Position numbers and translations under genes: made by a program. The notes below the pieces were generated by a model that saw nothing but the letters and a program-made list of their open reading frames with translations, made no database searches and was not told the origin of the DNA. Source: Seonamhaeicola maritimus (GTDB taxonomy: Bacteria > Bacteroidota > Bacteroidia > Flavobacteriales > Flavobacteriaceae). Taken from it: a stretch of 64,000 nucleotides of DNA. The stretch lies in the NCBI RefSeq assembly GCF_008056315.1, contig NZ_VRKQ01000008.1:1072957-1136956 (forward strand), given 5' to 3'. Below are positions 1 through 8,014 of this stretch, one piece after another; the stretch's first letter is position 1; each line of letters opens with the position of its first letter.

Positions 1-798
1 GGTGATTGGTGGAGTGTATTATTAGCCAAAAGAAGGGTGGAAGGGTTTATAACTTTGGCAAGAGAAACGTTTTTGGCAAAAGTGATAATGACCCAACAAG
101 AAAGTGGTGTAACACCTATTTACAACCCTGGAATTGGACTTTTGGTGAATTCGCAAGAGCGTCCTGATTTACCATGGACACCTGTACCTGAAATAGTTGA
201 GCGTGATGAATTTGATAACGAACAATTGGGTTTGGAATGGAATTTTTTAAGATCGCCTAAGTATAAGTGGTATACACAAAAAGATAGCCATTTGGAAATG
301 CAATTACGTCCAGAAATGGTGACAGAATTATCGAATCCGTCCTATATAGCACAGCGCACACGTCATCATAGTTATGTAGCTGCTTCAAAATTATCGTTTA
401 AGGCTAAAACGGAAAATGAAAAGGCAGGTTTAGTGATATATAGAAGGCATGGAAATAATTACCAGCTATTAAAAACAAAAAATAAAATTGTTTTAATCAA
501 AGTGTTTCAAGAAGGAAATAAAGGAGATTTTGAACCCCGAATAGTAGCTTCCGCTTCATATAACGAAAAGAATGTTGTTTTAACGGCTAAGGTTGATGGA
601 ATTAATGTTCAATTTTTCTATGGTAATAGCGAAGAGGAATTAATCCCAATAGGAGAACTCCAAGATTATACCATAGTTTCAGATGATGTAGCGCAACGTT
701 TTAATGGGGTTTATTTAGGGATGTACGCAACGTCCTCTGGAGATAAAACAAAGAATAAAGCCTTTTTTGATTGGTTTAGTCTATTAGGTAATGATTAA
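1..798 (+). CDS. Glycoside hydrolase family 43 protein, C-terminal part (5' truncated by window edge)
   Basis: The frame is open from base 1 (it reads GDWWSVLLAKRR before the first possible GTG at 37), so the true start and the catalytic propeller lie outside the window. The visible ~265 codons contain the end of a GH43 five-bladed propeller (GDWWSVLL, RETFL, YNPGIG) followed by a concanavalin-A-like beta-sandwich of the GH43 C-terminal type (IAQRTRHHSY, later AGLVIYRRHGNNY). Family members remove xylose or arabinose from plant or algal polysaccharides; the substrate cannot be told from this fragment. A palindromic terminator follows the stop. The family call is firm, the specificity unknown. 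Confidence 0.85.
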   Translation, partial: GDWWSVLLAKRRVEGFITLARETFLAKVIMTQQESGVTPIYNPGIGLLVNSQERPDLPWTPVPEIVERDEFDNEQLGLEWNFLRSPKYKWYTQKDSHLEMQLRPEMVTELSNPSYIAQRTRHHSYVAASKLSFKAKTENEKAGLVIYRRHGNNYQLLKTKNKIVLIKVFQEGNKGDFEPRIVASASYNEKNVVLTAKVDGINVQFFYGNSEEELIPIGELQDYTIVSDDVAQRFNGVYLGMYATSSGDKTKNKAFFDWFSLLGND

Positions 799-862
799 CA
801 GAGGATTGTTTAGGTAATAGTTTATAAAAACAAAGACAATATCCTGAAATCCATAGAGTATC

Positions 863-894
863 AAAAAAGGACTTCCATATGGAAGTCCTTTTTT
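863..894. terminator. Bidirectional palindromic terminator
   Basis: A perfect 32-base palindrome with an A6 start and T6 end around the core GGACTTCC/GGAAGTCC. It lies between two convergent genes (GH43 on plus, head-GIN lipoprotein on minus) and has a U-run in both directions, so it can end both transcripts. Confidence 0.85.
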
Positions 895-921
895 GATTAG
901 TTGATTGATGTATAGGTTGGT

Positions 922-1650
922 TTATTTTTTTCTTACGCTTCCTGCTGAACTATTATTCTTATTTACTTTTTCAGGATTACCATAATACTTAATATCTCCA
1001 CCGCTAGTAGCACTTGCAGTCAATTCCTTTGAGATGTTAACAGTAATATCTGCACCACTAGTTGCTTTAACTTGACTAGATTCAGCTTCTAAATCTCCAG
1101 CTTTAATATCGCTTCCGCTAGTAGCTTGAGCAATAAGCTTTTGAGTTTTACCAGATAAGCGTAAGTCACTTCCGCTAGTAGAGGTACAGTTTAATATAGT
1201 TGCATTTATGCTTAACTTCATATCACTACCGCTAGTTGATTTTAGTGTTAATTCATCTGCAGAAATTGTGTTGGTTGAATACACGTCACTTCCGCTAGTT
1301 GATACAATACTAGATATGTCTTTAAAACTTACATGAATTTTTTTAGCAGAGGCTCTACCAATGCTTTGTTTGGTATGTATTTTTAAAACACCGTTTTCTA
1401 TTTCTGTTAAAATAAGATCGTGTAGATTTTCATCAGCTTCTACAGCAATTTCAGCTTCATTACTTTGAGTTAAATATACATCTAAACCTTCGGTAGCTTT
1501 AATTATTGAGAAAGATTCTGTAATATCTCTTTCAGCTGTGACTACATTACCATTTCCTTTAACACCTGTGCTAAAGTTCATGTCGAAATTACATGATACT
1601 AGAGTAAGACTTAATACGGCGGCTACAATAATTTTAATTAGCGTTGTCAT
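922..1650 (-). CDS. Head-GIN domain (DUF2807) lipoprotein with TSGSD repeats
   Basis: 242 residues. The N-terminus is a lipoprotein signal (hydrophobic stretch ending LVSC, Cys20). The mature part matches the putative auto-transporter adhesin, head-GIN family (DUF2807): VKGNGNVVTAERD, then six near-identical rungs starting TSGSD/TSGAD/TSGGD every 18-21 residues in the C-terminal half. Such spacing fits a right-handed beta-helix in which T-S-G-S/A/G-D forms a stacked turn. The gene lies downstream of the PadR/PspC pair on the same strand, separated by 100 bases; family members are often found beside PspC genes. The molecular function is unknown; an envelope or stress role is inferred from context. 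Confidence 0.85.
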   Translation of the reverse strand: MTTLIKIIVAAVLSLTLVSCNFDMNFSTGVKGNGNVVTAERDITESFSIIKATEGLDVYLTQSNEAEIAVEADENLHDLILTEIENGVLKIHTKQSIGRASAKKIHVSFKDISSIVSTSGSDVYSTNTISADELTLKSTSGSDMKLSINATILNCTSTSGSDLRLSGKTQKLIAQATSGSDIKAGDLEAESSQVKATSGADITVNISKELTASATSGGDIKYYGNPEKVNKNNSSAGSVRKK

Positions 1651-1750
1651 GATTATTTATTTTTTGATTGTTTTGTTGTTCAAATATCTCTTTTAATTAG
1701 ATTGTTATAAAGTTAATTTACCTGAATTGTAGATTTATCTAGATGAATTG

Positions 1751-3580
1751 TTAATCGTCTTTTGATTTAATCTCTACACCGTCAGAATCAATTTTTACTT
1801 TCACTTCTTCTCCTTCACCTTTAATACCATCACCGTCCACTTTAATATTAACATTATCACCTTTAATTTCAACACCTTCCTCATTTATTTTCAAGCCAGA
1901 TGTTTCATTGTGAACGTCAACATCAACGTCAAAAGATTCTTCTTCAGGGCAGTCCAAACATTCAGTATCATCTTCAATTATCTTAAGGAAATGATTGGTT
2001 TGTTTTCCTGAAACTATATTATTACTGTGTTTGTAATAATTTAAGTAAGATTTTGCGTTGTTATTAAAGTTAACAATGGTGCCTTCTGGTAAATTTAGAA
2101 TAACAGATACTTCCTGGTCACTGAATTTATTTTTAGAGTTTGTTGATAAAAACGCATCTAAAAACAGGGTGTCATCTTTTAAGGCATAATTATAGTTTAT
2201 GTTTTTGGCACGTTCTATGGCTTTATCATAGTTTCTGCCATCAGCACTTTTTTTAATGTGAATAGAAGCTACAGAATCTGTTGTAGATCTCACCACTATT
2301 CTTACATCTGAATTATAGATAACTTTTTCACCATTTTCATTATTGGCAATTTTGTAAGAATTCTGATTTCTGTAAAAACGATTATCTAAAACATCATTAG
2401 AAACCATCTTAATTTTTAGGGTGTCATTTGCTGTTACTAATAACTCGCTTTTTTCGGTATAAGATTCATCATAAGCTCGTTCACTTACTTCTCTAACACC
2501 AATTACAGTAAGTCCAATAATAGATATTAACCATACACCTAATAGAGTGAACTTCGCTATGTTTCCAATAGATTTTGAATTATTGATAAGAATTTTTATT
2601 CCTAAATAGAACAGGAAGAAAAATGGAATACCAACAGCAAAAAGAGTAAATAAGGATACTAACCAAAGCGGGGAGTCTCCTGCACTAAACATTTGTGCAT
2701 TTTCCATCCACGGAACGTGAATAATATCTATAACACCTACAGATAGTAACGAAACTATTAATGAAATGATAGTTACAGCTCCAATAAATATTAATAGTAC
2801 ACCAACTAATTTTGCAAATATTTTAAAGAAGAACATAAATACTTCTCCAATAGTATCAAAAAAAGCACTTGACGAAGATTTTACTTTATTAGTTTGCTTT
2901 TTAAAATCTACACTTTTGGCGGCATCAGAGGCGCTTTTAGCTGCTCCAGATACCGTTTCTGATACATTTTTAGCAACATCTGTTACGGTTTCTGTTACAT
3001 TTTCAAAACCGTCTTTAATCTTTTTTTCAATGTTACTAATATTAACAGGCTCACCTGTCATCATTATTTTTTCGGCTGTAGTTTTTGCTTCCGGTACTAA
3101 AATCCATAGCAAGATGTATAGTAAAATACCAGTTCCGGCTCCAAAAATTAAGATAATCCAAGCTAAACGCACCCAAATAGTATCAATACCAAAATAGTGG
3201 GCTAATCCAGATGATACACCACCAATATAAGAGTTATCTGTGTCTCTAAATAACTTTTTAGAAGGAGCAGATTTACGTTTGTAAGTTGTTTGAGGGTCAT
3301 CTTCAAATATCTCATCATCAACCAAATAATCTTCTGGTTGTCCCATGATAGATATAACTTCGTCTACCTCTTTAATTCTAATAACTTGTTTGTCGTTTTG
3401 TACACGCTCATTAAAAAGTTCGGCAATTCTTGCTTCAATATCAGAAATAATTTCAGAGCGTCCTTGAGAATCTGTAAATGAACGTTTTATAGCCTCAAGA
3501 TAGCGTTGCAATTTTAGATACGCATCTTCATCAATATGAAAAAAGATACCTGCTAAATTTATGTTGACTGTTTTATTCAT
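1751..3580 (-). CDS. PspC domain membrane protein with acidic C-terminal tail
   Basis: 609 residues. Residues 1-95 form a cytoplasmic helical region (EIISDIEARIAELF...VISIMGQPEDY). A PspC domain spans about 109-166 (FRDTDNSYIGGVSSGLAHYFGI then a membrane helix ending LLWILVPEA). Further membrane helices lie around 240-370, followed by an extracytoplasmic beta-rich domain. The last ~70 residues are a repetitive acidic tail (DVDVDVH, VEIKGDNVNIKVDGDG). PspC proteins sense or respond to envelope stress in other bacteria. The start overlaps the PadR stop by 4 bases (ATGA), so the two genes are translationally coupled and probably under PadR control. Confidence 0.85.
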   Translation of the reverse strand: MNKTVNINLAGIFFHIDEDAYLKLQRYLEAIKRSFTDSQGRSEIISDIEARIAELFNERVQNDKQVIRIKEVDEVISIMGQPEDYLVDDEIFEDDPQTTYKRKSAPSKKLFRDTDNSYIGGVSSGLAHYFGIDTIWVRLAWIILIFGAGTGILLYILLWILVPEAKTTAEKIMMTGEPVNISNIEKKIKDGFENVTETVTDVAKNVSETVSGAAKSASDAAKSVDFKKQTNKVKSSSSAFFDTIGEVFMFFFKIFAKLVGVLLIFIGAVTIISLIVSLLSVGVIDIIHVPWMENAQMFSAGDSPLWLVSLFTLFAVGIPFFFLFYLGIKILINNSKSIGNIAKFTLLGVWLISIIGLTVIGVREVSERAYDESYTEKSELLVTANDTLKIKMVSNDVLDNRFYRNQNSYKIANNENGEKVIYNSDVRIVVRSTTDSVASIHIKKSADGRNYDKAIERAKNINYNYALKDDTLFLDAFLSTNSKNKFSDQEVSVILNLPEGTIVNFNNNAKSYLNYYKHSNNIVSGKQTNHFLKIIEDDTECLDCPEEESFDVDVDVHNETSGLKINEEGVEIKGDNVNIKVDGDGIKGEGEEVKVKIDSDGVEIKSKDD

Positions 3581-3918
3581 TTTTTTGTTGTTTTTTGGCT
3601 TGTTACTATGTTAACGGCGTTTGATAATTCGCTCCACGTAGTGTTTAATTCTTTTAAAAATAATTTCCCGGTTTCTGTTAAACCGTAGTATTTTCTTGGA
3701 GGTCCAGAGGTTGATTCTTCCCATCTGTAATTCAAGAGTCCGGCGTTTTTTAGTCGCGTAAGTAGCGGATAAATTGTTCCCTCAACTACTAGCAACTTTG
3801 CGTCTTTTAAGGTGCCTAAAATTTCGGCAACATAGGCATCGTCATCTTTCAAGACAGAAAGAATGCAGAATTCTAATACCCCTTTACGCATTTGTGCTTT
3901 TGTGTTTTCTATCTTCAT
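3577..3918 (-). CDS. PadR family transcriptional regulator
   Basis: 113 residues, the length of a minimal PadR-s1 repressor. It contains the winged helix typical of the family: LEFCILSVL, then EGTIYPLLTRLKNAGLL, then SGPPRKYYGLTETGKLFL. PadR proteins are dimeric repressors that often control the neighbouring membrane stress operon. Here the gene is first in a PadR-PspC-(head-GIN) unit and overlaps PspC by 4 bases, so autoregulation of the unit is likely. No operator was identified. Confidence 0.92.
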   Translation of the reverse strand: MKIENTKAQMRKGVLEFCILSVLKDDDAYVAEILGTLKDAKLLVVEGTIYPLLTRLKNAGLLNYRWEESTSGPPRKYYGLTETGKLFLKELNTTWSELSNAVNIVTSQKTTKK

Positions 3919-4012
3919 AGTTTCATTCGTTTAATATTTTAAGACTGTTCATTTTTTGATTGATTTGATTAATGATTGATTGTATTGATGAAATTTTTTG
4001 TTTATTCTTTTT

Positions 4013-4141
4013 GGGCGTTACCCTATCGGGTCGGGCTTTGTGCTATATCTTTTTTAAGCTTCGCTTCGATACCTTCAACCAAAATATATTTTGGTCTTGG
4101 CAGTCTCAAAAAAGGATGCCGCTTCAATCCCTAACGCGCGC
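4013..4141. repeat. Structured intergenic repeat (GCGTTA...TAACGC type)
   Basis: A ~129-base intergenic element bounded by inverted GCGTTA (4015-4020) and TAACGC (4132-4137). Inside, TATCTTTTTT faces AAAAAAGGAT, and an 18-base perfect palindrome (ACCAAAATATATTTTGGT, 4078-4095) sits in the middle, so the whole can fold into one long stem. The flanking phrases GGGTCGGGCTTT and TTCAATCCCTAACGCG resemble, from memory, intergenic elements scattered through many Flavobacteriaceae genomes. It lies between PadR and the DUF4870 gene. Confidence 0.7.
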
Positions 4142-4146
4142 ACTCA

Positions 4147-4593
4147 TTACTTTAAAAAATTAATAGTTAACGGATATTTGTAATATTCTCCATCTCTAGC
4201 TTTTAAACTTGCAATAACAATAAATACTAACTCAAGTATAAAAGCTATTATGGCAAAAGCTCCTAAAACCCCACCTATATATAATAGAGGTGATGGTTTT
4301 CCAATATTTACATGAAAATCATGAAACCCATGAAAGTCAATAAAGTCTATGCCGTTAAAAACTTTGAAAATAAAAAGCGGAATAGTTAATGTTCCAATTA
4401 TTATGGCATAAAGTAAAATACTAATCTGAAAGTTTATAGCCTGTTTACCATGGTCATCTATAAATTCAGATTTATCCTTATTAGCAATCCATAATATTAT
4501 AGGGCCAATAAAATTTCCAAATGGAATTATAAACCTACTAAAGGTTGATAAGTGAATAAATGTTGCAATGTTTTTTACGTGATTAGTTAACAT
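4147..4593 (-). CDS. DUF4870 domain membrane protein
   Basis: 148 residues with about three membrane helices. The DUF4870/Tic20-like pattern is visible: FSRFIIPFGNFIGPIILWI, DDHGKQAINFQIS, and a final helix FILELVFIVIASLKARDGEYYKYP. These small membrane proteins are common next to PspC/PadR genes in Bacteroidetes; their role is unknown. It has its own promoter: a perfect TATATTTG -7 element about 42 bases upstream. The leader directly before the ATG (TTTTAAATCAATCAAAA) is identical over 17 bases to the leader of the protease gene ending at 57108. Confidence 0.85.
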   Translation of the reverse strand: MLTNHVKNIATFIHLSTFSRFIIPFGNFIGPIILWIANKDKSEFIDDHGKQAINFQISILLYAIIIGTLTIPLFIFKVFNGIDFIDFHGFHDFHVNIGKPSPLLYIGGVLGAFAIIAFILELVFIVIASLKARDGEYYKYPLTINFLK

Positions 4594-4634
4594 GATTTTT
4601 TTGATTGATTTAAAACATATAATAGTTTCTTATG

Positions 4635-4642
4635 CAAATATA
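4635..4642 (-). promoter_or_regulatory. -7 promoter element for the DUF4870 gene
   Basis: Reads TATATTTG on the minus strand, a full match to the Bacteroidetes TAnnTTTG -7 motif, 42 bases before the ATG at 4593. No clear TTG -33 element was seen at the usual spacing. Confidence 0.5.
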
Positions 4643-4751
4643 TGTCTAAAATAAGGTACTTTGTTACACATAGTACTGAAAATTAACATAAATTTAACAT
4701 TTATTGATGTTTTTTTATTTCATAAATTAGTGAACAATTAAAGCTTGTAAT

Positions 4752-5207
4752 ATGAAGTTAACTCCCAGAAAATTAAATGCTTTCAGTATGTTTAAATTAC
4801 CTGCCGCTTATATATGCGGGGTTAGGGTAAAACAATTAGATGAAAAAGAATGTATGGTTTCTGTAAAGTACCGATGGATAAATCAAAATCCTTTTAAATC
4901 TATGTTTTGGGCAGTTCAAGGTATGGCAGCAGAACTTTCAACGGCCTCAATTATGATTGGAAAAATTCAAGAATCTGGAAAAAAAACATCCATGTTGGTA
5001 ATTTCTAATGAAGCAAAATATACCAAAAAGGCAACTGGGAGAATTAATTTTACCTGTAATCAGGGAAAGCTTATTGATGAAACATTAAATAAGGCTATTG
5101 ATACTGGTGAAGGACAAACCATATGGTTAACATCTGTTGGAGTTAATGAAGAAGGAATTGAGGTTTCTACATTTAATTTTGAATGGAGTGTTAAAGTAAA
5201 GAATTGA
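4752..5207 (+). CDS. DUF4442 domain, hotdog-fold thioesterase-like protein
   Basis: 151 residues matching DUF4442, a hotdog-fold family related to acyl-CoA thioesterases: KLPAAYICGVRV, then NPFKSMFWAVQGMAAELSTA (the central hotdog helix) and KYTKKATGRINFTC. Substrate and reaction are not established for the family. Encoded alone, divergent from DUF4870 and 59 bases before the AIM24 gene, which may be cotranscribed. Confidence 0.8.
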   Translation: MKLTPRKLNAFSMFKLPAAYICGVRVKQLDEKECMVSVKYRWINQNPFKSMFWAVQGMAAELSTASIMIGKIQESGKKTSMLVISNEAKYTKKATGRINFTCNQGKLIDETLNKAIDTGEGQTIWLTSVGVNEEGIEVSTFNFEWSVKVKN

Positions 5208-5266
5208 TTTTGTAACAAAATATAAAACATATCAACATATAAAGGAATCAAACAAAAAACAATAAA

Positions 5267-6067
5267 ATGACAGCGCACGAAATTGATTATACTATCTACG
5301 GTGAAGAAATGCAATACGTAGAAATAGAATTAGACCCTCAAGAAGGTGTAGTGGCCGAGGCAGGTAGCTTTATGATGATGGATGAAGGTATTAAAATGGA
5401 AACTATTTTTGGAGATGGTTCTCAAAAAGACTCTGGGTTTTTAGGGAAAATATTAGGAGCTGGTAAACGTATTTTAACCGGTGAGAGTTTGTTTATGACT
5501 GCTTTTTACAATGAAATAATTGGTAAAAGAAAAATATCGTTTGCATCACCGTATCCTGGGAAAATTGTACCTATAGATTTGAGACAATTTGGAGGTAAAT
5601 TCATTTGTCAGAAAGATGCCTTCTTATGTGCAGCTAAAGGAGTAAGTGTAGGTATAGAGTTTTCTAAGAAATTAGGGAGAGGACTTTTTGGAGGTGAAGG
5701 TTTTATTATGCAAAAACTAGAAGGTGATGGAATGGCATTTGTTCATGCTGGGGGCACCATGGCCAAAAAAGAATTAATGGCAGGGGAAACTTTAAAAGTT
5801 GATACCGGCTGTATTGTTGGCTTTGACCAAACGGTAAATTATGATATTGAGTTTGTGGGTGGTATAAAAAACACGGTTTTTGGTGGTGAAGGTTTATTCT
5901 TTGCAACACTTCAAGGTCCTGGAACGGTTTATATACAATCATTACCTTTTAGTAGGCTGGCTGGCAGGGTTTTAGCATCGGCTCCAAGAGGAGGAGGGAA
6001 AGACAAAGGAGAAGGCAGTATACTAGGAGGTTTAGGGGATTTACTGGATGGAGATAATCGATTTTAA
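5267..6067 (+). CDS. AIM24 / TIGR00266 family protein
   Basis: 266 residues covering the whole AIM24 domain. Visible signatures are [69 protein letters not shown] and a glycine-rich tail ([20 protein letters not shown]). The fold is a beta-roll related to tryptophan RNA-binding attenuators. The yeast member sits in mitochondria, and the bacterial function is unknown. No signal peptide is seen, so a cytoplasmic location is inferred. Confidence 0.9.
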   Translation: MTAHEIDYTIYGEEMQYVEIELDPQEGVVAEAGSFMMMDEGIKMETIFGDGSQKDSGFLGKILGAGKRILTGESLFMTAFYNEIIGKRKISFASPYPGKIVPIDLRQFGGKFICQKDAFLCAAKGVSVGIEFSKKLGRGLFGGEGFIMQKLEGDGMAFVHAGGTMAKKELMAGETLKVDTGCIVGFDQTVNYDIEFVGGIKNTVFGGEGLFFATLQGPGTVYIQSLPFSRLAGRVLASAPRGGGKDKGEGSILGGLGDLLDGDNRF

Positions 6068-6192
6068 ATGTTAAATTTTGACTAAAAAGAGTTTTGAATG
6101 CAATTTTTTATTAATTTTAGGTGTTTAATAATTAATAGCAAGCTTATAAAACAAATCTACTTTTAATTTAAACCTTAAACCTTAAGATTACT

Positions 6193-6390
6193 ATGGCGAG
6201 AGCAATGTTGGAGTACACCAAAACTGTGCTTAATAAAGTTAGTTTTGATGCCGCGTTGTTTTGCAAAGAAGTACAAAAAGCTGTAACACGTTTGTTACCT
6301 TATGAGATTGAAGAGCTTAAAATTTTTATTCACTCTCTTGTACAGCAAAACCCGGAACTGAATCAATGTTTAATTTATTTAAAACCATAA
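6193..6390 (+). CDS. Small conserved-looking hypothetical protein
   Basis: 65 residues, predicted largely helical (MARAMLEYTKTVLNKVSFDAALF...LLPYEIEELKIFIHSLVQQNP). No domain recognised and no signal peptide or membrane helix. It is supported as a real gene by an ATG start, clean coding composition and a strong terminator directly after the stop. I believe similar short proteins exist in other Flavobacteriaceae, but cannot verify this here. Confidence 0.65.
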   Translation: MARAMLEYTKTVLNKVSFDAALFCKEVQKAVTRLLPYEIEELKIFIHSLVQQNPELNQCLIYLKP

Positions 6391-6420
6391 AAAAAAAGGC
6401 GACCAACAGGTCGCTTTTTT
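6391..6420 (+). terminator. Rho-independent terminator after the 65-residue protein
   Basis: Stem GCGACC/GGTCGC with loop AACA, A-run before and T6 after. It lies between convergent genes and may serve oxyR on the opposite strand too. Confidence 0.85.
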
Positions 6421-6427
6421 AGGCTTA

Positions 6428-7366
6428 CTATTTAGGTAATGGGCTTATTATTTTCACGTCTTGAAATGCTATGGCTCCTCGAATTATTCCTGAAATAACA
6501 TCTTGTAATGCTTCTATAATTTGCATTTTTAATTCACTTTTATGATAAATAATGCTCACTTCTCTTGCTGGTGGTGGGTCATTAAAGTAATGTAAATTCT
6601 CTTTTTCTGTAGATCTAATATCTAATGTGTGTAAATAGGGTAGGAGTGTCATGCCTAAACCTTCATTTGATAGTTTGATTAGAGTCTCTATACTACCACT
6701 CTCTAATTGAAATTTATCATCAATATGATTTTTAAATACTTTACATAAGTTAATAACCCCATCTCTAAAGCAGTGCCCATCTTCAAGTAAAAGCATATCA
6801 TCAATTTCTAAATCTGTCGAGCTGATTTTTTCTTTACCAAAGAGCCTATGGTTTTTAGGAATGTAACCTACAAAAGGTTCAAAATAAAGCACACGTTCTT
6901 TTATGTTTTCATCTTCCAGAGGAGTAGCTGCTATAGCAGCATCTAAATGTCCATCTTTAATTCTAGCTATTATCTCTTCAGTAGTTAGCTCTTCTATTTT
7001 AAGTTTCACTTTTGGGTGGCGCTTTATAAAAGATTTTAGAAACATGGGGAGTAAAGTGGGCATAATGGTAGGAATAATACCTAATTTAAACTCACCACCA
7101 ATAAACCCTTTTTGCTGATCAACAATATCCTGAATTCGGTATGATTCGTTTACGATATTTCTAGCTTGGGTTACTATTTTTTTGCCAACCTCAGTTAATT
7201 CTATAGGTTTTTTACTTCTATCAAAAATTTGAACATCTAACTGGTCTTCCAACTTTTGAATTTGCATACTCAATGTTGGTTGAGTTACAAAACACTTTTC
7301 TGCTGCCTTTGTAAAGTTTTGATTTTCGGCTACCGCCAAAACATAATATAATTGTGTTATTGTCAT
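6428..7366 (-). CDS. oxyR: OxyR-like LysR-family peroxide sensor regulator
   Basis: 312 residues from the ATG at 7366. A TTG three codons earlier is possible, but MTITQLYYVLAVAE is the usual LysR start. The N-terminal winged helix reads NFTKAAEKCFVTQPTLSMQIQKLE. The C-terminal domain carries EDGHCFRDGVINLC, with the same cysteine spacing as the redox pair Cys199/Cys208 of E. coli OxyR (here C199 and C208 counted from this ATG). The protein should therefore be oxidised by hydrogen peroxide and activate defence genes. It is divergent from dps, its classical target, with OxyR-like boxes between them. Confidence 0.92.
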   Translation of the reverse strand: MTITQLYYVLAVAENQNFTKAAEKCFVTQPTLSMQIQKLEDQLDVQIFDRSKKPIELTEVGKKIVTQARNIVNESYRIQDIVDQQKGFIGGEFKLGIIPTIMPTLLPMFLKSFIKRHPKVKLKIEELTTEEIIARIKDGHLDAAIAATPLEDENIKERVLYFEPFVGYIPKNHRLFGKEKISSTDLEIDDMLLLEDGHCFRDGVINLCKVFKNHIDDKFQLESGSIETLIKLSNEGLGMTLLPYLHTLDIRSTEKENLHYFNDPPPAREVSIIYHKSELKMQIIEALQDVISGIIRGAIAFQDVKIISPLPK

Positions 7367-7387
7367 TGTTATCAATTTAGATTATAA

Positions 7388-7415
7388 AAATATAAAAACT
7401 ATCGATAAAAACTAT
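7388..7415. promoter_or_regulatory. Tandem OxyR-like boxes between oxyR and dps
   Basis: ATAAAAACTAT occurs twice with a 13-base period. The copy at 7401-7415 fits the OxyR consensus ATAGnTnnnAnCTAT with one mismatch. The copy at 7388-7402 fits the right-hand half. A third partial match (ATAGATAAAAATTAT) lies at 7449-7463. The 7401-7415 box is 23 bases upstream of the dps -7 element, a suitable place for activation. Binding is inferred, not shown. Confidence 0.5.
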
Positions 7416-7438
7416 AATAAACAATGTTAATTATAAAT

Positions 7439-7446
7439 TAAATTTG
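7439..7446 (+). promoter_or_regulatory. -7 promoter element of dps
   Basis: TAAATTTG, a full match to the Bacteroidetes -7 motif TAnnTTTG, 21 bases before the dps ATG. No good TTG -33 element is present at normal distance, which fits an activator-dependent promoter. Confidence 0.6.
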
Positions 7447-7467
7447 TGATAGATAAAAATTATAACA

Positions 7468-7950
7468 ATGATAACATTAAATAGTATAGGATTAGACAGT
7501 TCAAAAACAAAAGATTTGGCTCATGATTTGAATATCTTATTAGGAAATTTTCAGATATATTATCAGAATTTAAGAGGTATTCATTGGAATATAAAAGGAA
7601 GAGGTTTTTTTGATTTACATGCCAAGTTTGAAGAGTTGTATGATGATGCCAACATCAAGGTTGATGAAATTGCCGAACGTATTTTAACATTAGGAGAAAC
7701 TCCATTGCATACATTTGCAGATTATTCAGCTTCAGCCAAAGTTCCAGTAGGAAAAGACATTTCCGAGGATGTTAAGGCTGTAAGATTGATAGTTAGGTCT
7801 TTAACAGAATTATTAAAAATTGAAAGAGACATATTAGAAAAATCTGGTGATGCTAATGATGAAGGAACTAATAGTATGATGAGTGATTTTATTACAGAAC
7901 AAGAAAAAACCGTGTGGATGATGAAAGCATGGTTGAACGAAGAAGTTTAG
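7468..7950 (+). CDS. dps: Dps family ferritin-like DNA-protection protein
   Basis: 160 residues, full length for Dps. The intersubunit ferroxidase residues are present: His39 (GIHW), His51 (FFDLHAKF), Asp66 and Glu70 (VDEIAER). Dps dodecamers oxidise ferrous iron with hydrogen peroxide, store it and protect DNA. It stands alone, divergent from oxyR by ~100 bases, with OxyR-like boxes and a -7 element upstream and a long hairpin terminator after the stop. Confidence 0.95.
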   Translation: MITLNSIGLDSSKTKDLAHDLNILLGNFQIYYQNLRGIHWNIKGRGFFDLHAKFEELYDDANIKVDEIAERILTLGETPLHTFADYSASAKVPVGKDISEDVKAVRLIVRSLTELLKIERDILEKSGDANDEGTNSMMSDFITEQEKTVWMMKAWLNEEV

Positions 7951-7972
7951 TTAGTTTGGTTTGATTAATAGC

Positions 7973-8012
7973 AAAAAGTTCTTTTTGAATTAACTTTCAA
8001 AAGGGACTTTTT
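7973..8012. terminator. Bidirectional terminator between dps and the DUF58 gene
   Basis: A 16-base imperfect stem (AAAAAGTTCTTTTTGA with TCAAAAGGGACTTTTT) and a short loop, with U-runs both ways, between convergent genes. Confidence 0.75.
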
Positions 8013-8014
8013 CT

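Noticed and set aside
2766-3197. 143-codon open frame antisense to the PspC gene
   Set aside because: Fully inside a well-supported coding region; its composition is the mirror of the PspC codons and it has no recognisable domain.
3923-3952. Nine-codon frame (MNSLKILNE) upstream of PadR on the minus strand, a possible leader peptide
   Set aside because: Too short to distinguish from chance in AT-rich sequence, and no attenuator-like pairing was seen.
3972-4163. 63-codon plus-strand frame between PadR and DUF4870
   Set aside because: It runs through the structured intergenic repeat and into the DUF4870 stop region; repeat sequence rather than a gene.
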